DNA from: Actinomycetota bacterium | Lineage (GTDB): Bacteria > Actinomycetota > Thermoleophilia > BMS3ABIN01 | Length of the DNA: 64,000 bases | Assembly: GCA_016235065.1 (NCBI GenBank) | Contig: JACRMB010000005.1 | Location: forward strand, 332,733-396,732 | Reading direction: 5' to 3' | Shown: piece after piece, positions 42,301 through 50,318 of the stretch | Layout of the letters: each line of letters starts with the position of its first letter | Numbering within the stretch: position 1 is the first letter of the stretch | Made by a program: the position numbers and the translations under genes | Notes under the pieces: generated by a model | What the model was told of the DNA's origin: nothing | The model's input: the letters and a program-made list of their open reading frames with translations, nothing else | Databases searched by the model: none

Positions 42301-42594
42301 GAGCCGGTGGAATTTCCCTATGAGGTGAAACCGCTCGTCCGCCATCACCACGAACGCATCGATGGCTCGGGTTACCCAGACAGGCTTGTCGGTGATGCCA
42401 TACCGCTAGGTGCCCGGATCATAGGAATAGCCGACGCCTACGAAGCCATGACCTCCGACCGGCCGTACCGCAAGGCTCTAAGCATAGATGCGGCCCTCGA
42501 CGAGCTCAGACGCTGCTCCGGGACCCAGTTCGATTCCGATCTCGTGGACGCATTCGTGGAAGTGATCGAGGAGAATGCGGTAACAATCGGTTAA
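39361..42594 (+). CDS. Large membrane sensor: HAMP, Cys-rich PAS, GAF, PAS, GAF and HD-GYP domains
   Basis: This protein is about 1,077 residues from the ATG at 39361 behind GAGGGCAAA; an ATG 45 bases upstream is possible. A membrane helix, a periplasmic-type helical domain, a second helix and HAMP (about 190-260) come first. Then come a PAS domain with a nine-cysteine insertion (CWRHNDCQHKEC, then CERCSVYQANGC), a GAF domain, another PAS with VCRGCPLDRCF, and a second GAF. The C-terminal HD-GYP domain has LHDIGK, HPILSHKI, HHHERIDGSGYP and DAYEAMTSDRPYR. It should hydrolyse cyclic di-GMP in response to redox or small ligands. Confidence 0.9.
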   Translation: MGVDRRLTLPRGLSSKIILPTLLVISMFSFPAFLAWQGMQGIQEKNESIRAYSRVLVDVHEMESGLQGEATAFSRMLESTDPAFSAKFLQAGDERELRFAELVQLASFQPELGWVEELEELDSRTQALTALGGIATIDPQMARAAVIEFESIQGRMHYLFSSLVESLESRSNATAVSSNDLAESTVQTVILTMVLTGMVGLGLAVLLARRITRPARALADAAHGLAAGRRVERVEISGNDELADLGLAFNQMASSLHLQTEALLKEQSKLRSVHQSITDGIIVFGNNGFIISANPAAEATLERTEAALAGSRTTGIPELDEVLGRSELVQTEDMVACWRHNDCQHKECPSYESEDLRCWLQCGTYCHDEIQDSFMQKRDACERCSVYQANGCATVDSESGGRSYSISVASILDDQGFQEGRLAVLHDMTEERHRSRQLVLLYEIANAIAMTGSIEESLRISLELCMGAMKATSGSILLLSDDGELHMAAHEGLPEEHVAGFNQILGEGIAGWVAQFGEAILLTEKDPDPIFTGVKQISDAVCIPIKDEKAVIGVLNLNERQEGDGFDHSSLDFLGPVALQIGMALSRARLHEKITREKEKSTAIVESMGESLCVRAPDRTILFANSAHKEIFGEECEGKHCYELYVGRVKVCRGCPLDRCFETGETVRRSHFVLDRLGIRRQLETTTSPLRDADGQISSCIEISRDVTEMLRIRNQAESRLHTLTRLFEVSNILSSSLELSMIVDDFTSSARKALHASSVSLMLFENDSHDLIIRSLAGASEDWQVQVGDTVDISAYHLNGLMSGVGPFSATSTGDMTQSTASMAPPGAQSILVGRLSSRGKLLGLIAVSSMRRGAFSEPGHLELFIDITNQAAVAVDNAEMYTRLEETFWSTIRSLAEAIDAKDSYTRGHSDRVAEYAEALTRKLGLEDEMLSAVRCAGYLHDIGKIGVPDAILLKPGKLDDDEYKQIMNHPILSHKIIEPVEFPYEVKPLVRHHHERIDGSGYPDRLVGDAIPLGARIIGIADAYEAMTSDRPYRKALSIDAALDELRRCSGTQFDSDLVDAFVEVIEENAVTIG

Positions 42595-42624
42595 AGCACC
42601 CGCGCCGCGCTGCCATTATTCCCA

Positions 42625-44016
42625 TTAGAGAGCCTGCGCAACGCGCTCTCCCAGGGCCTGGTCGGGAGCCTGGACCAGGCTGACGGTACGCCCACGCTGA
42701 ACCAGCAGCCAGACGCCGTCTTCCGTGAGCAGGACCGGCGTCACCGGCGCCGCCAGGTCGAACTCCTCAAGATAACGGTCTTCCAGCGCACCTCCCATTG
42801 CTTCGGCGAATTCTGCCGCGTCCGCCTCGCTGTCCCAGACGAATACGACTGCCATGAGAGTCTCACCACCTGGTCCCTCGGCAAAACTGATGGCCCCTCC
42901 ACCCCATCCTGCCGCGGCACGTCTGGCGCGTGACGATGAAAGGCCCTGCAGTATCTCAAGCGCGTCGAACTCCCCGAGGACTTCATCGAATGTCACTGTC
43001 CATCCTTCTCCGGCAATCGAAGCCAGATCGGGTATCACCACCGGAACCGGCGCCTCTGCCGCAAAATACTTTTCCGGGTGCATGACCTGTTCGGTGGATT
43101 GAGGCGGATTCGAATAAGCCGCGTCAACCGCCTGCCATCCCCCTTTTTCCTTTATGGCGCCCACAAACTCGAGCCCGTTCATGTAAGGGAACAAGAGGCT
43201 GTTTTCAAGATAGGAACTGCCCATGAGCCCACCGGATGCGCCCAGTGATCCCATAAGCAGGTTGAGGAGGTCGACACCACTGAGATTGCTTGCAGTATAT
43301 GCTTCCTCGGTAAGGGTCGCGTCCCCCTCGACCAGCGACAGGCGGGCAAGGTCTGAATCGGCGTTACCACTGTCATCAGGCAGGAACTCGGTCAGCTGGA
43401 AGCTCTGGTCCTGCAGGGCATGAGTGACCTCGTGAGCCAGTGTGACCTGGTTCATCAGGTTGAGCTCAGGCGTCTCACTTACCAGTTTGAGCTCCTTGGT
43501 CTCGTCGTCGTAAAAACCGGCTATCTCACTGCTGAGCATCTCTTCGATGACCGCAGCCAGGTCGGCTTCCGCCGGCAGAAGGTCGAGACTCTTCAGCACC
43601 TTTTCTTCGGTAGCGATCTCTGCCGGATCATATTCCTTCTCCATCTCTTCCTTCATCTCCTGGCGCAACTGGTCGCGATTGACATAAGAAACCGCGATGT
43701 CGTTCCTTATGGGAAGATTTCGGATGCGTGAGACTTCGCGCTCGATGGACTGGATAGTGACGCCAGCGCCTGTCGTCCCGGTCCTGGAGCCAGTCGAGGT
43801 TCGGGTATCATCCGGTGTCGAGTCGGTATTCGTCGAGACTGTCACACCGCTGCTGGCAGCCCCTCCGGAGTCTCCAGACCCGCAACCAGTCAGGGCGAAG
43901 ACGGCCATCATCAAAGCCACCAGAGTCATCAGTACCGAGGGCTCGGCGCTATGGTGATTGTGTTTCAGATCCGGCTCCGTTTCACTGCGGCTGCGTATGC
44001 ATACTGGATTACTCAT
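42625..44016 (-). CDS. Lipoprotein with HExxH zinc-metallopeptidase motif
   Basis: This 463-residue protein starts at the ATG at 44016; a longer frame would run into the divergent gene. A lipobox, ALTGCGSGDSG, follows a hydrophobic segment (about 29-45), so it is anchored outside the membrane. A Ser/Thr-rich linker follows. The zinc site is in LAHEVTHALQDQSFQL near residue 200, with a possible third ligand in LSLVEGDATLTEE. The C-terminal 170 residues look like a separate beta-rich domain. Substrate is unknown. Many actinobacteria have similar putative zinc-dependent lipoproteins. Confidence 0.82.
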   Translation of the reverse strand: MSNPVCIRSRSETEPDLKHNHHSAEPSVLMTLVALMMAVFALTGCGSGDSGGAASSGVTVSTNTDSTPDDTRTSTGSRTGTTGAGVTIQSIEREVSRIRNLPIRNDIAVSYVNRDQLRQEMKEEMEKEYDPAEIATEEKVLKSLDLLPAEADLAAVIEEMLSSEIAGFYDDETKELKLVSETPELNLMNQVTLAHEVTHALQDQSFQLTEFLPDDSGNADSDLARLSLVEGDATLTEEAYTASNLSGVDLLNLLMGSLGASGGLMGSSYLENSLLFPYMNGLEFVGAIKEKGGWQAVDAAYSNPPQSTEQVMHPEKYFAAEAPVPVVIPDLASIAGEGWTVTFDEVLGEFDALEILQGLSSSRARRAAAGWGGGAISFAEGPGGETLMAVVFVWDSEADAAEFAEAMGGALEDRYLEEFDLAAPVTPVLLTEDGVWLLVQRGRTVSLVQAPDQALGERVAQAL

Positions 44017-44172
44017 CGTATCAAAAATCTGCCGGACCGGGTTCGCCCGCCAACGCGGCGCCCGCGCCAGCAAGTGGCGGCAATCCGGCCACCAGACGCA
44101 GGCGGACCCTTTAAAGCCCGGCTGCAATCGGCTAGTATTCTGCCTGTCCGGCACTCTACCGCGGGAGGCAGC

Positions 44173-45168
44173 ATGCCATCGCTATCCGACCCCATCTCCA
44201 TAGACAACCTTTCACTCAAGAACCGCATAGTCATGCCTCCACTTGCCAACGATTTTTCAAGCGCCGGGGGAGAAGTCACAGGTAAACACCTCGACCACTA
44301 TCGCGCCCGCGCCAGTGCCGGCGTCGCCCTGATCATCGTCGAGCACAGTTACATTGTCCCGGAAGGCAAGATGACTAAAAAGCAGCTGGGCATCCATGAT
44401 GACAGCCTGATACCGGGATTGACCGAGCTGGCAAGCACGATCCGCTCGGCCGGCGCGAAGAGCGCGATCCAGCTGACCCATGCCGGAGCCAACACCAGCG
44501 CCAAGATCTGCGGCTGCCAGCCGGTCGGCCCCTCCACAGTTGCGTCACCCGGGCGCGACGAGACGCCCCGACCCCTCGAAATCGGGGAGATCGAAGCCCT
44601 CGTCGAAGCTTACCGCCAGGCAGCCCGGCGGGCAAAGACGGCAGGTTTCGATGCGATCGAGATCCACGGCGCCCATGGCTTCCTCCTCAGCCAGTTCGCC
44701 TCCCCCTACACAAACCAGCGCACCGACCAGTATGGAGGCAGTACCGGGAACCGGGTACGATTCCCACTGGAAGTCATCGCAGCCGTCCGGGAGGAGACCG
44801 GCCCGGGCTTCCCGCTCCTGTACCGCTTCGGAGCCAGCGACTTCCTGCAGGGCGGACTGGCCCTCGACGAGGCCCAGAAGATAGCTCCGATGCTGGTTGA
44901 CGCAGGCATCGACTTGCTCGATATATCAGGCGGCCTCTGCGGCTCCCGTCCCAAAGAACTGGGTGACATGCCCGGTTTCTTCGTACCGCTGGCCCAGAGC
45001 ATCAAAGATGTCGTGGATGTCCCGGTAATCGCGGTCGGCGGTATCACCGACGCAGTCTTTGCCAACAGCATCATCGCCGAAGGCAAGGCGGATCTTGTCG
45101 CTGTAGGCAGAGCCCTGCTGAAGAATCCTGACTGGGCTGCGGAAGCTCTGGAGCAGCTGGCAGGATGA
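44173..45168 (+). CDS. Old yellow enzyme family NADH:flavin oxidoreductase
   Basis: This 331-residue FMN TIM barrel shows the family motifs KNRIVMPPLANDFS at the N-terminus, IQLTHAGANTS near residue 96, IEIHGAHGFLLSQFASPYTNQRTDQYGGS near 160-185, and a C-terminal IAVGGITDAVFA then VAVGRALLKNPDW. The 4Fe-4S and FAD domains of the long 2,4-dienoyl-CoA reductase type are absent. The ATG follows GGGAGG by 4 bases. An acyl-CoA ligase gene lies 69 bp downstream, so a role in enoate or fatty-acid metabolism is possible but inferred. Confidence 0.92.
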   Translation: MPSLSDPISIDNLSLKNRIVMPPLANDFSSAGGEVTGKHLDHYRARASAGVALIIVEHSYIVPEGKMTKKQLGIHDDSLIPGLTELASTIRSAGAKSAIQLTHAGANTSAKICGCQPVGPSTVASPGRDETPRPLEIGEIEALVEAYRQAARRAKTAGFDAIEIHGAHGFLLSQFASPYTNQRTDQYGGSTGNRVRFPLEVIAAVREETGPGFPLLYRFGASDFLQGGLALDEAQKIAPMLVDAGIDLLDISGGLCGSRPKELGDMPGFFVPLAQSIKDVVDVPVIAVGGITDAVFANSIIAEGKADLVAVGRALLKNPDWAAEALEQLAG

Positions 45169-45237
45169 GCCGTCCGCTCACACGAGTCCGGTACGCCTTC
45201 TAATGATGTCAGCCCGGGCATTCAGGTTGCTTCAGCT

Positions 45238-46908
45238 ATGACCTGGTACCCACCGGAAATCCCCCGGGAGATCTCCTGGACGCGCCGGACCGTCCAGGCG
45301 TTCCTAGAAGATTCAGCGCTTAAACACCCGGATGCCGAGGCGACCAGCTTCTTCGGCGCTACCATGACCTTCACCGGGCTCGACCAGGAAGCCAACCGTT
45401 TCGCTCACGCGCTCATCGGTCTCGGCGTCCAGCCGGGCGACCGGGTCGCCATCCACCTGCCGAACTCGCCGCAGCTGCTTATATGTCTGTATGGATCCCT
45501 CAAGGCTGGGGCAGTTGCGACAATGGCCAGCCCTCTATATGAAAGCCGCGAGCTCACCTACCAGCTCAAGAGTTCAGGCGCCCGCATCATGGTTACCCTC
45601 AGCCAGAATGACATCCTGACAAAAGCCGAAGCGGCGCACCGGGAAGTAGGCCTGCACCACCTGATAGTCACCAACATCAAGGATTACTTCCCGACGGCGC
45701 TCAGGACACTTTTCACAATGTTCAGGGAGAAGAAAGAGGGCCACCGGGCTGATCTCGATCCGTCACGAGGGCAGCTGTGGTTCAGGGACATCCTCCGGGG
45801 ACAGCCTGCCAGCCGTCCCGAGCTGCAATTCGACACCGCAGCCACCGCCATACTTCAATATACCGGCGGCACTACCGGTCTGCCGAAGGCAGCCGAGCTC
45901 ACTCACGACAACCTGGTGGTGAATGCCGCCCAGGTCCGCGCCTGGCTCCACGAGCTCAAAGAGACCGAAGAGCGGATGCTTATGGTGCTGCCTCTATTCC
46001 ACGTCTATGCTCTTACCTGCTGCAACCTGATCATGGACCTGGCCGGGCCGGCGATACTCGTACCCAGATTCGACCTGGCCGAAGTGCTTAAAACCATCGA
46101 CCGGGAAAAACCCACGGTTTTCCCGGGTATCCCCGCAATGTACGCGGCGATCAACCATTCGCTGGAGCGTGGCGGCAAGGAGGCGACCGCCGACCTCTCC
46201 TCCATTCGTCTCTGCTTCAGCGGCGCCGACCGGCTGCCCCGCGAGGTCCAGGCGGATTTCGAGCGCCTGTCCGGCGGCCGTGTCATCGAAGGCTACGGAT
46301 TGACGGAATCCTCACCTGTGACCCACGTGAATCCCCTGCACGGCCCGCGCAAGGAGGGCAGCATCGGCCTGCCGATCCCGAACACGGAGGTCCGGATCAT
46401 CGATCTGGAGACAGGGAACGACGTAAAGCCCGGCGAGGAAGGCGAGATGCTGGTCCGGGGCCCGCAGGTCATGAAGGGCTACTGGAACGAGCCGGAAGAA
46501 ACCGCCGCCGCAATCAGCCCTGATGGCTGGCTACACACGGGCGACATCGCCCGCGCTGACGAGGACGGCTTCTATTACATCGTCGATCGGAAGAAGGACA
46601 TCATCATCACCGGCGGCATCAACGTCTATCCCCGCGAGGTCGAAGAAGTCCTGACCCAGTTCTCCAAGATCAGAGAGGTCGCCGTGAAAGGCCTGCCCCA
46701 CAAACTCAGGGGCGAAGTCGTGAAGGCCTATGTCGTCCTCAAGAAGAACGAGCAGGCTACGGCCGGCGAGATCCGCAAGTTCGCCAGAGAGAAGCTGGCC
46801 GAGTACAAGGTTCCCCAGAAGATCGAATTCATCGACGAACTGCCTCGCAGCGTGCTTCGTAAAGTGCTGAAACGCAAGCTTGATGATGGTGAAAACGGCG
46901 AGTCCTGA
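45238..46908 (+). CDS. Long-chain acyl-CoA synthetase (AMP-forming)
   Basis: This 556-residue ANL-superfamily enzyme activates carboxylic acids with ATP and CoA. Its motifs are the AMP/phosphate loop YTGGTTGLPKAAELTH near residue 205, EGYGLTESSP near 348, WLHTGDIARADEDGFYYIVDRKKDIIITGG near 425-455 and the catalytic Lys in PRSVLRKVLKRKL at the end. The length and the FadD-like motifs favour long-chain fatty acids. It lies downstream of the old-yellow-enzyme gene on the same strand. Confidence 0.93.
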   Translation: MTWYPPEIPREISWTRRTVQAFLEDSALKHPDAEATSFFGATMTFTGLDQEANRFAHALIGLGVQPGDRVAIHLPNSPQLLICLYGSLKAGAVATMASPLYESRELTYQLKSSGARIMVTLSQNDILTKAEAAHREVGLHHLIVTNIKDYFPTALRTLFTMFREKKEGHRADLDPSRGQLWFRDILRGQPASRPELQFDTAATAILQYTGGTTGLPKAAELTHDNLVVNAAQVRAWLHELKETEERMLMVLPLFHVYALTCCNLIMDLAGPAILVPRFDLAEVLKTIDREKPTVFPGIPAMYAAINHSLERGGKEATADLSSIRLCFSGADRLPREVQADFERLSGGRVIEGYGLTESSPVTHVNPLHGPRKEGSIGLPIPNTEVRIIDLETGNDVKPGEEGEMLVRGPQVMKGYWNEPEETAAAISPDGWLHTGDIARADEDGFYYIVDRKKDIIITGGINVYPREVEEVLTQFSKIREVAVKGLPHKLRGEVVKAYVVLKKNEQATAGEIRKFAREKLAEYKVPQKIEFIDELPRSVLRKVLKRKLDDGENGES

Positions 46909-46986
46909 CTGATTTCCCCATTTTTCTCCCGATTCCCTTTCCCGGGCCGATAACAGTTTTAAGGGGGAGGCCTGAGGGGAGAAAAC

Positions 46987-47910
46987 GTGGGGAGCAATCT
47001 TCCAAGTTACCCTGGGCTTCTAGGGCATAATCGTTGCTCAGCGCATCCATCAGAACCACTGGTCGGGATGTGCGGATGCGGCACTCTTTTCTGCCGGCGG
47101 TGTTCGCCGTCGGCGGTTTTTTGTGCCCGCTGCCATCAGGAGCATCTGAAAGCATCCCGACAGGCGACTCGTGCCGCTGTAGTCCAAAACAGCTGGACAG
47201 CATTTCCTCATCCGGCTCATGCCCATGGCCGGCCGCTTTCCCAGAAAGTCATGCTCGAGGCTTTATTCCTGACTATCCTCGCCACTCTGGCGCTGGCGGC
47301 CATGTTCGGTTTTCAGGAGCGCAATTTCTCCCTGGACACCGGCAGGAGCGCTATCAACTATGGCATAAATCCAGGAACCGAGCCCGTGCAGAATGAGACC
47401 TCCTGGTACCAGACTACGGTTGATGTCCCCGGGGGATCAGCAACCCTTTCCAGTGATGCTTCATTCACTATCAATGCCAAAGTCGAAGGCTCAAAGGCCT
47501 ATGATGACGCGATCAGCGACCTGGTCCCCTACGACCTCCTGCTGACCTGGGGTGATATGGCCGACGATGAGATCGACAGCAAGCTTGTCTGGGAACAGGG
47601 TGACCGGCGCGGCCAGGTCTCCGGCTCGCTGGGAGGGGCAAGCGGCGTCGAGCTGAGCACAGACTATGTCATCAGGCATGTGAGCAATAACCACCTGATT
47701 CCTTCAACGGACCGCATCGAAAAGGCCATGAGCAGGATCAAGCCCGGTGATCTGGTGCGTATAGACGGCCGCCTGGTCGACGTGAGGATGTCCCTTAACG
47801 ACGGTCGCATTCTCACGGTGAATACGAGTAAAACCCGCACTGATCAGGGCGAAGGCGCCTGCGAGATCATCTATGTGGAACACCTCCGGGTCAACGGCCA
47901 GACCTACTGA
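46987..47910 (+). CDS. B-box-type zinc-binding, single-pass membrane protein
   Basis: This 307-residue protein starts at a GTG behind GGGGAG. The N-terminus carries a B-box-like zinc site: CSAHPSEPLVGMCGCGTLFC, then CRRCSPSAVFCARCHQEH (residues about 17-52). One membrane helix (about 90-107) follows, then an outside-facing beta-rich domain of about 200 residues with no cysteine until the C-terminal ACEII. Such zinc-finger/membrane proteins are common but poorly characterised. The C-terminal domain is unfamiliar to me. Confidence 0.8.
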   Translation: MGSNLPSYPGLLGHNRCSAHPSEPLVGMCGCGTLFCRRCSPSAVFCARCHQEHLKASRQATRAAVVQNSWTAFPHPAHAHGRPLSQKVMLEALFLTILATLALAAMFGFQERNFSLDTGRSAINYGINPGTEPVQNETSWYQTTVDVPGGSATLSSDASFTINAKVEGSKAYDDAISDLVPYDLLLTWGDMADDEIDSKLVWEQGDRRGQVSGSLGGASGVELSTDYVIRHVSNNHLIPSTDRIEKAMSRIKPGDLVRIDGRLVDVRMSLNDGRILTVNTSKTRTDQGEGACEIIYVEHLRVNGQTY

Positions 47911-47971
47911 TTCGACCGGCTTTCGGCCGGACTTCCTGTCGCGTCATTCCTTCACTGCAGACCTAAACGGC

Positions 47972-48000
47972 TTTCCAAGTGCTCTCCAGCCTAATATAAT
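47972..48000 (+). promoter_or_regulatory. Promoter for a predicted leaderless small gene
   Basis: TTTCCA (47972-47977), 17-base spacer, consensus TATAAT (47995-48000). The next gene's ATG is at 48010, so the transcript should begin at or a few bases before the start codon. Confidence 0.6.
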
Positions 48001-48009
48001 CCATGAATC

Positions 48010-48264
48010 ATGCAGATCAAGATCGATTCAATATGCAGAGAGTTTGATATACGCGCTGAGGAGATCTTTGCTTTCATGGATGAGGAGAATATCCATCTTG
48101 GAGGCAGCCTCATGCACGATATCGCCATAGACATGCCTGACTTCCGCAAGTTCGTGGAGTACTGGCGCCGCCAGCTGAAGCTGAAGATCGAGCGCGCTGA
48201 GCAGGACCTGGAGCAGCTCGACGGCAAAGTGGATTCCTTCCTGCACACCGTCAAGGGCTGGTAG
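48010..48264 (+). CDS. Small protein of unknown function
   Basis: This 84-residue, soluble, mostly helical protein is of unknown family. The N-terminal half (ICREFDIRAEEIFAFMDEENI) loosely recalls the small helical domain at the start of IF-2 and some RNA-binding proteins. The C-terminal half is a charged amphipathic helix (FVEYWRRQLKLKIERAEQDL) that could form a coiled coil. There is no ribosome site, but a TATAAT box ends 9 bases before the ATG, which supports leaderless expression. Confidence 0.7.
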   Translation: MQIKIDSICREFDIRAEEIFAFMDEENIHLGGSLMHDIAIDMPDFRKFVEYWRRQLKLKIERAEQDLEQLDGKVDSFLHTVKGW

Positions 48265-48333
48265 CCTGCGCCCAAAACCGGGAACAATTGTACTAGAGGC
48301 AATAACGCTTCTATTGGTTCCGGGAGGTGGGCA

Positions 48334-48534
48334 ATGAGCGGTAAAGGTACAGGGAAGAAGCACAATCGTGCTTCCCAGAGCCTGCAGCATGGTTACCAGA
48401 AACATCCTGAAGATGTCGCTGTGAAGCCTGACAAACGGACCCGCAAAACGGTGATCCACGATGACCGCACCGACAGGCAGAGGATCCTTGACCAGCTGAA
48501 GGAACTGGACCAGAAACGGCGCGAGCAGGAATAA
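48334..48534 (+). CDS. Small basic protein of unknown function
   Basis: This 66-residue, very hydrophilic, basic protein begins MSGKGTGKKHNRASQ and ends in a charged helix (ILDQLKELDQKRREQE). It has no cysteine or membrane segment. GGGAGGTGGGCA before the ATG is a strong ribosome site, which makes it a likely real gene. I do not recognise it. Its composition would suit nucleic-acid or ribosome binding. Confidence 0.65.
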   Translation: MSGKGTGKKHNRASQSLQHGYQKHPEDVAVKPDKRTRKTVIHDDRTDRQRILDQLKELDQKRREQE

Positions 48535-48576
48535 TCAGGAACTAAATGTCATGCATTCAGACGATGGTGTGATGCT

Positions 48577-48963
48577 TCAGTCAGGGCACGGAAAACAGCT
48601 GCTGACGTCGAAGTAGAATCTGCGGTATGACCCGCCGGATGTGCAGGCAGCGTCGACAATATCGTAATGCCTGTCATCCAAAGCGACGACCTCAACGTGA
48701 GTCTTTCGGAAGAATCCGCCTTCCCCGCAGGGTGTTCCGTTCATGACGTCGAGTTGCTCGCCTATACTTCCCACCTTTATGGCAGTCTCATAACTGACGC
48801 CGGCTCCAGAAGCCGTGGAAGTGTTCGTGCTGTTGCCGGACCCCCCGCATCCAGCCACCCACACCGATACCGCGAAGACCAGGAATGCACCGGCTATAGC
48901 TGCTGCCTTGCTCGCAAACGCACTGCCGAAGAAGCTGGTCGCCGGTTTTGGCTGGTCAATCAT
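48577..48963 (-). CDS. Small putative lipoprotein
   Basis: This 128-residue protein has a late hydrophobic segment and lipobox (FAVSVWVAGCGGSG, Cys near 39), a Ser/Thr/Asn-rich linker, and a compact domain with five cysteines (NGTPCGEGG, DAACTSGG, SSCFPCPD). A disulfide-stabilised surface lipoprotein is likely. It is convergent with the small basic gene and divergent from the DUF3786 gene. I do not recognise the family. Confidence 0.7.
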   Translation of the reverse strand: MIDQPKPATSFFGSAFASKAAAIAGAFLVFAVSVWVAGCGGSGNSTNTSTASGAGVSYETAIKVGSIGEQLDVMNGTPCGEGGFFRKTHVEVVALDDRHYDIVDAACTSGGSYRRFYFDVSSCFPCPD

Positions 48964-49047
48964 GGTCGATCCCGGGTGTCTGCCTGAGAGGAATTCATGT
49001 CCACCGGCAATTTATCACACCGGCGCCCGGCAGTGTAGAATATCCAG

Positions 49048-49665
49048 ATGCTTGCCGGAGAACTAGAAGCCTGGAAGAGACTGGAAGCGCTGGATCCCTA
49101 CGAGGTGGCCGAGCGCACCGGTGCCGAATACTGGGAGGACGACGACGTATTCGTCGTCCTCGTGTTTGGTGAGCCGTATATCGTCAACGTAACCGAGCGG
49201 GAGATCCGCGAGATCGGCCCGCACCACACTTTTCATGCTCACGAGTCGACCCATTTCGGGCTGCTGGTGCCCTTGTACCTGGTCAACTGTACCGAGGCCG
49301 AGCCGTCAGGATCCCTGGTGGCTCCCCTGTCCCTGCCCCACGGCGCCGCTTTTTTCCGGGGTCCGCACGAGTTACCTCTGGAAGTAATCGCCCACCATTT
49401 CGGCTCTAACCCGCGACATTTCATCGATGTAGGCAAGAAGCTGGGTGGCGTGATCGTGGACCACGGTGATGCGGCAGTGACTATTCCTGCGTTTCCGCGC
49501 CTGCCGGTTACAGTCATCCTCTGGGTAGGCGATCTTGAATTCCCGGCCAGGGCACAGATACTGCTTGATGAGACCGCTCCCAGACAGCTGCAGCTCGACG
49601 GGCTCTGGGCAGCCATCCTCATGACCTCCGAAGCCCTCATCCAGGTGGGCGGCCCGCACCACTGA
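49048..49665 (+). CDS. DUF3786-domain protein
   Basis: This 205-residue soluble protein matches the DUF3786 pattern: LDPYEVAERTGAEYWEDDDVFVVLVFGEPYIVN at the N-terminus, a middle GPHELPLEVIAHHFG, and LPVTVILWVGDLEFPARAQILLDETAPRQL near the end. The family is found mainly in strict anaerobes, and its role is unknown to me. There is no ribosome site. A TAGAAT box (49036-49041), with TTATCA 18 bases further upstream, lies 6 bases before the ATG, so it is probably leaderless. Superoxide reductase follows on the same strand. Confidence 0.85.
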   Translation: MLAGELEAWKRLEALDPYEVAERTGAEYWEDDDVFVVLVFGEPYIVNVTEREIREIGPHHTFHAHESTHFGLLVPLYLVNCTEAEPSGSLVAPLSLPHGAAFFRGPHELPLEVIAHHFGSNPRHFIDVGKKLGGVIVDHGDAAVTIPAFPRLPVTVILWVGDLEFPARAQILLDETAPRQLQLDGLWAAILMTSEALIQVGGPHH

Positions 49666-49741
49666 CTTCCGTTTAGAACTTTCCGGAAGGGGTAATCGTA
49701 GATTATCTACCGGGAATAATGCACTAAATGGAGGTATTTCA

Positions 49742-50101
49742 ATGTCACCGCACCACGAATCCAGTATCCATGCAGCGAAAGACCTCGCCAACATGTCCGA
49801 TCTGGAGAAAAAGCATGTGCCGATGATCCACATCGGCGGGACCCCGAAGGCCGGCGAAGCCTTCGAGGTGACTGTATGGGTCGGTGAGCAGCTGGCTCAT
49901 CCCAATGAAGCCGAGCATCACATCGAGTTCATCGATCTCTACCTTGACGACATGTTCATCGCCCGCTGCGACCTCACCTGGGGCTACACCGAGCCCAAGG
50001 CCTGCTTCACGGTCAGAGTCGACAACTCGGGGACCCTTCGCGCCTACGAGCGGTGCAACATCCATGGCGACTGGACCTACAGCGTGGATATCACCATCTG
50101 A
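49742..50101 (+). CDS. sorA: Class II superoxide reductase (neelaredoxin/desulfoferrodoxin-type)
   Basis: This 119-residue non-heme iron enzyme reduces superoxide to peroxide in anaerobes. The mononuclear Fe(His)4Cys centre is complete: HVPMIHIGG, then LAHPNEAEHHIEFIDLYLDD, then RAYERCNIHGDW. There is no N-terminal rubredoxin-like domain, so it is the one-iron form. GGAGG lies 7 bases before the ATG, and a terminator follows. Its presence supports an anaerobic lifestyle with some oxygen exposure. Confidence 0.93.
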   Translation: MSPHHESSIHAAKDLANMSDLEKKHVPMIHIGGTPKAGEAFEVTVWVGEQLAHPNEAEHHIEFIDLYLDDMFIARCDLTWGYTEPKACFTVRVDNSGTLRAYERCNIHGDWTYSVDITI

Positions 50102-50169
50102 ATCCATGGCATGAGCCATGTCAGTAGAGCCGCCAGACCACTGGCAGATTTCGGCACCGGCACAAAAGT

Positions 50170-50198
50170 AACCCCTGCCCATCCAGGCAGGGGTTTCG
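50170..50198 (+). terminator. Terminator after superoxide reductase
   Basis: AACCCCTGCC, a 6-base loop and GGCAGGGGTT are followed by a short T-rich tail (TTTCGTGT). Confidence 0.8.
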
Positions 50199-50318
50199 TG
50201 TGTGATGGTGAATGCATTTGAGTCGGGAATGCTTCTGGCTGGTTCGGCATGCGCCGAAAACAGATCTGGCTTACAAGCATACTCATCGAGTGTGAATTCA
50301 TTGCGAGAAAGCAGATAG

